This document shows, one piece after another, positions 6,355 to 6,836 of a stretch of DNA of 6,836 nucleotides. The notes beneath the pieces are model-generated. The model searched no databases. It saw nothing but the letters and a program-made list of their open reading frames with translations, and was not told the origin of the DNA. A program made the translations under genes and the position numbers. The DNA comes from Clostridiales bacterium (GTDB taxonomy: Bacteria; Bacillota; Clostridia; Lachnospirales; WRAX01), in the NCBI GenBank assembly GCA_031277155.1, contig JAITMW010000123.1:1-6836 (forward strand), written 5' to 3'. Numbering within the stretch: position 1 is the stretch's first letter; each line of letters begins with the position of its first letter.

Positions 6355-6836
6355 TCAATGCCCGTTGCGGGCATCATATATCATCTGCTGCCACAAATCA
6401 TACAACTTTTGCGACAAATCCACCGGCATTATCTGGGGGTTTGTAAGGCGGCGATGCTCTTCCCACAGGGTGTTTTGCTCGCGGAGGCTATGCTCGCGAA
6501 TATCCATGACGGCCGGCGAATTGTAGATGCATCGGCCGTTTTTGATGATGGGCGTAAGCAGGCTGCGGGCGTAATATTTGCCGGGGGCAAGATGCATTTT
6601 TTTCCAGGGGGCCTTGGGGTCAAACAGGGTCAGCTTTTTGGTCTCGTCCACGGTTTCGTCAGCCAGGGTGACAAGGTCGGCCTTGATTTTGTGATTCGTG
6701 GCGTCGTAAATGCGATAGACCTTCTTTTGACCGGGCACCGTGACCTTTTCGGGATTTTCGGACAGCTTGATTTTTGGGATGATGCGGCCGCCGTCTTCGA
6801 TAGCGGCCAATTTATATACGCCGCCGAAGGCGGGGC
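6355..6836 (-). CDS. pncB: Nicotinate phosphoribosyltransferase, C-terminal part (5' end outside window)
   Basis: The enzyme makes nicotinate mononucleotide from nicotinate, PRPP and ATP, the entry step of the Preiss-Handler route of NAD salvage, in the cytoplasm. The window holds the last 159 residues; the frame is open to the window edge and reads PAFGGVYKLAAIEDGG, so the TTG at 6810 is internal. Family-typical stretches follow: PKIKLSENPEKVTVPG, KKVYRIYD, DLVTLADE, LTLFDPKAPWKK, a PIIKNGRCIY segment, then VDLSQKLYDLWQQMI at the end. The catalytic and PRPP-binding residues belong to the part outside the window and cannot be checked. The wording fits the longer Firmicutes/Clostridia form of the enzyme. 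It is transcribed convergently with rhaA, so it belongs to a different transcription unit. Its stop codon TGA (6357-6355) lies 2 bases from the rhaA stop. Confidence 0.94.
   Translation of the reverse strand, partial: PAFGGVYKLAAIEDGGRIIPKIKLSENPEKVTVPGQKKVYRIYDATNHKIKADLVTLADETVDETKKLTLFDPKAPWKKMHLAPGKYYARSLLTPIIKNGRCIYNSPAVMDIREHSLREQNTLWEEHRRLTNPQIMPVDLSQKLYDLWQQMIYDARNGH
6358..6374 (-). terminator. Small hairpin at the convergent rhaA/pncB ends, possible terminator
   Basis: ATGCCCG-TTG-CGGGCAT is a perfect 7-base-pair inverted repeat inside the last codons of pncB. Read on the - strand it is followed by TGATTTTAA, a short U-rich stretch, so it could end pncB transcription. On the + strand no T-run follows, so it is a poor terminator for rhaA. 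The stem is short, and chance formation by the codons is possible. Confidence 0.35.

Overview
The window looks like chromosomal DNA of a member of the Firmicutes, most likely an anaerobic Clostridia. The RNA polymerase beta-prime subunit has the short trigger loop without the long proteobacterial insertion. Shine-Dalgarno sites are strong matches to the GGAGGTGAT consensus, and the housekeeping proteins read as Firmicutes-type. Genus cannot be told from the sequence alone. Most genes are moderately GC-rich with many GCC and GGC codons; the 4.4-4.9 kb stretch is poorer in GC.

Layout from left to right on the + strand: the last 60% of rpoC (1-2231), closed by a strong terminator hairpin (2237-2274). 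Then comes a compact gene group: a short DEAD-box RNA helicase of YfmL type (2284-3384), an AraC-family regulator with an N-terminal cupin domain (3389-4360), and the start of a small lipoprotein gene (from 4373). Each downstream gene in this group has its Shine-Dalgarno site overlapping the stop codon of the gene before. The lipoprotein gene is broken by a frameshift after about 45 codons; its remaining frame runs to 4902, where a two-unit palindromic repeat (4888-4967) supplies the last codons and the stop.

A leader of about 130 bases follows, holding three related 13-14 base boxes and an extended -10 promoter. It precedes rhaA, encoding L-rhamnose isomerase (5102-6352). This gene has no ATG, GTG or TTG at its proper start: an ACG stands exactly where the Shine-Dalgarno spacing and the family alignment place the initiator. 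The window ends with the 3' part of pncB (nicotinate phosphoribosyltransferase) on the - strand, whose stop codon is 2 bases from that of rhaA.

Functionally these are housekeeping genes (transcription, RNA remodelling, NAD salvage) plus a sugar-catabolic enzyme and a regulator that might control it. I see no phage, defence system, CRISPR array, tRNA, rRNA or transposase, and no evidence for a wholly new system. The points most worth a second look are the ACG start of rhaA, the SAT-to-SAK change in the helicase, the frameshifted lipoprotein and the repeat element attached to it.
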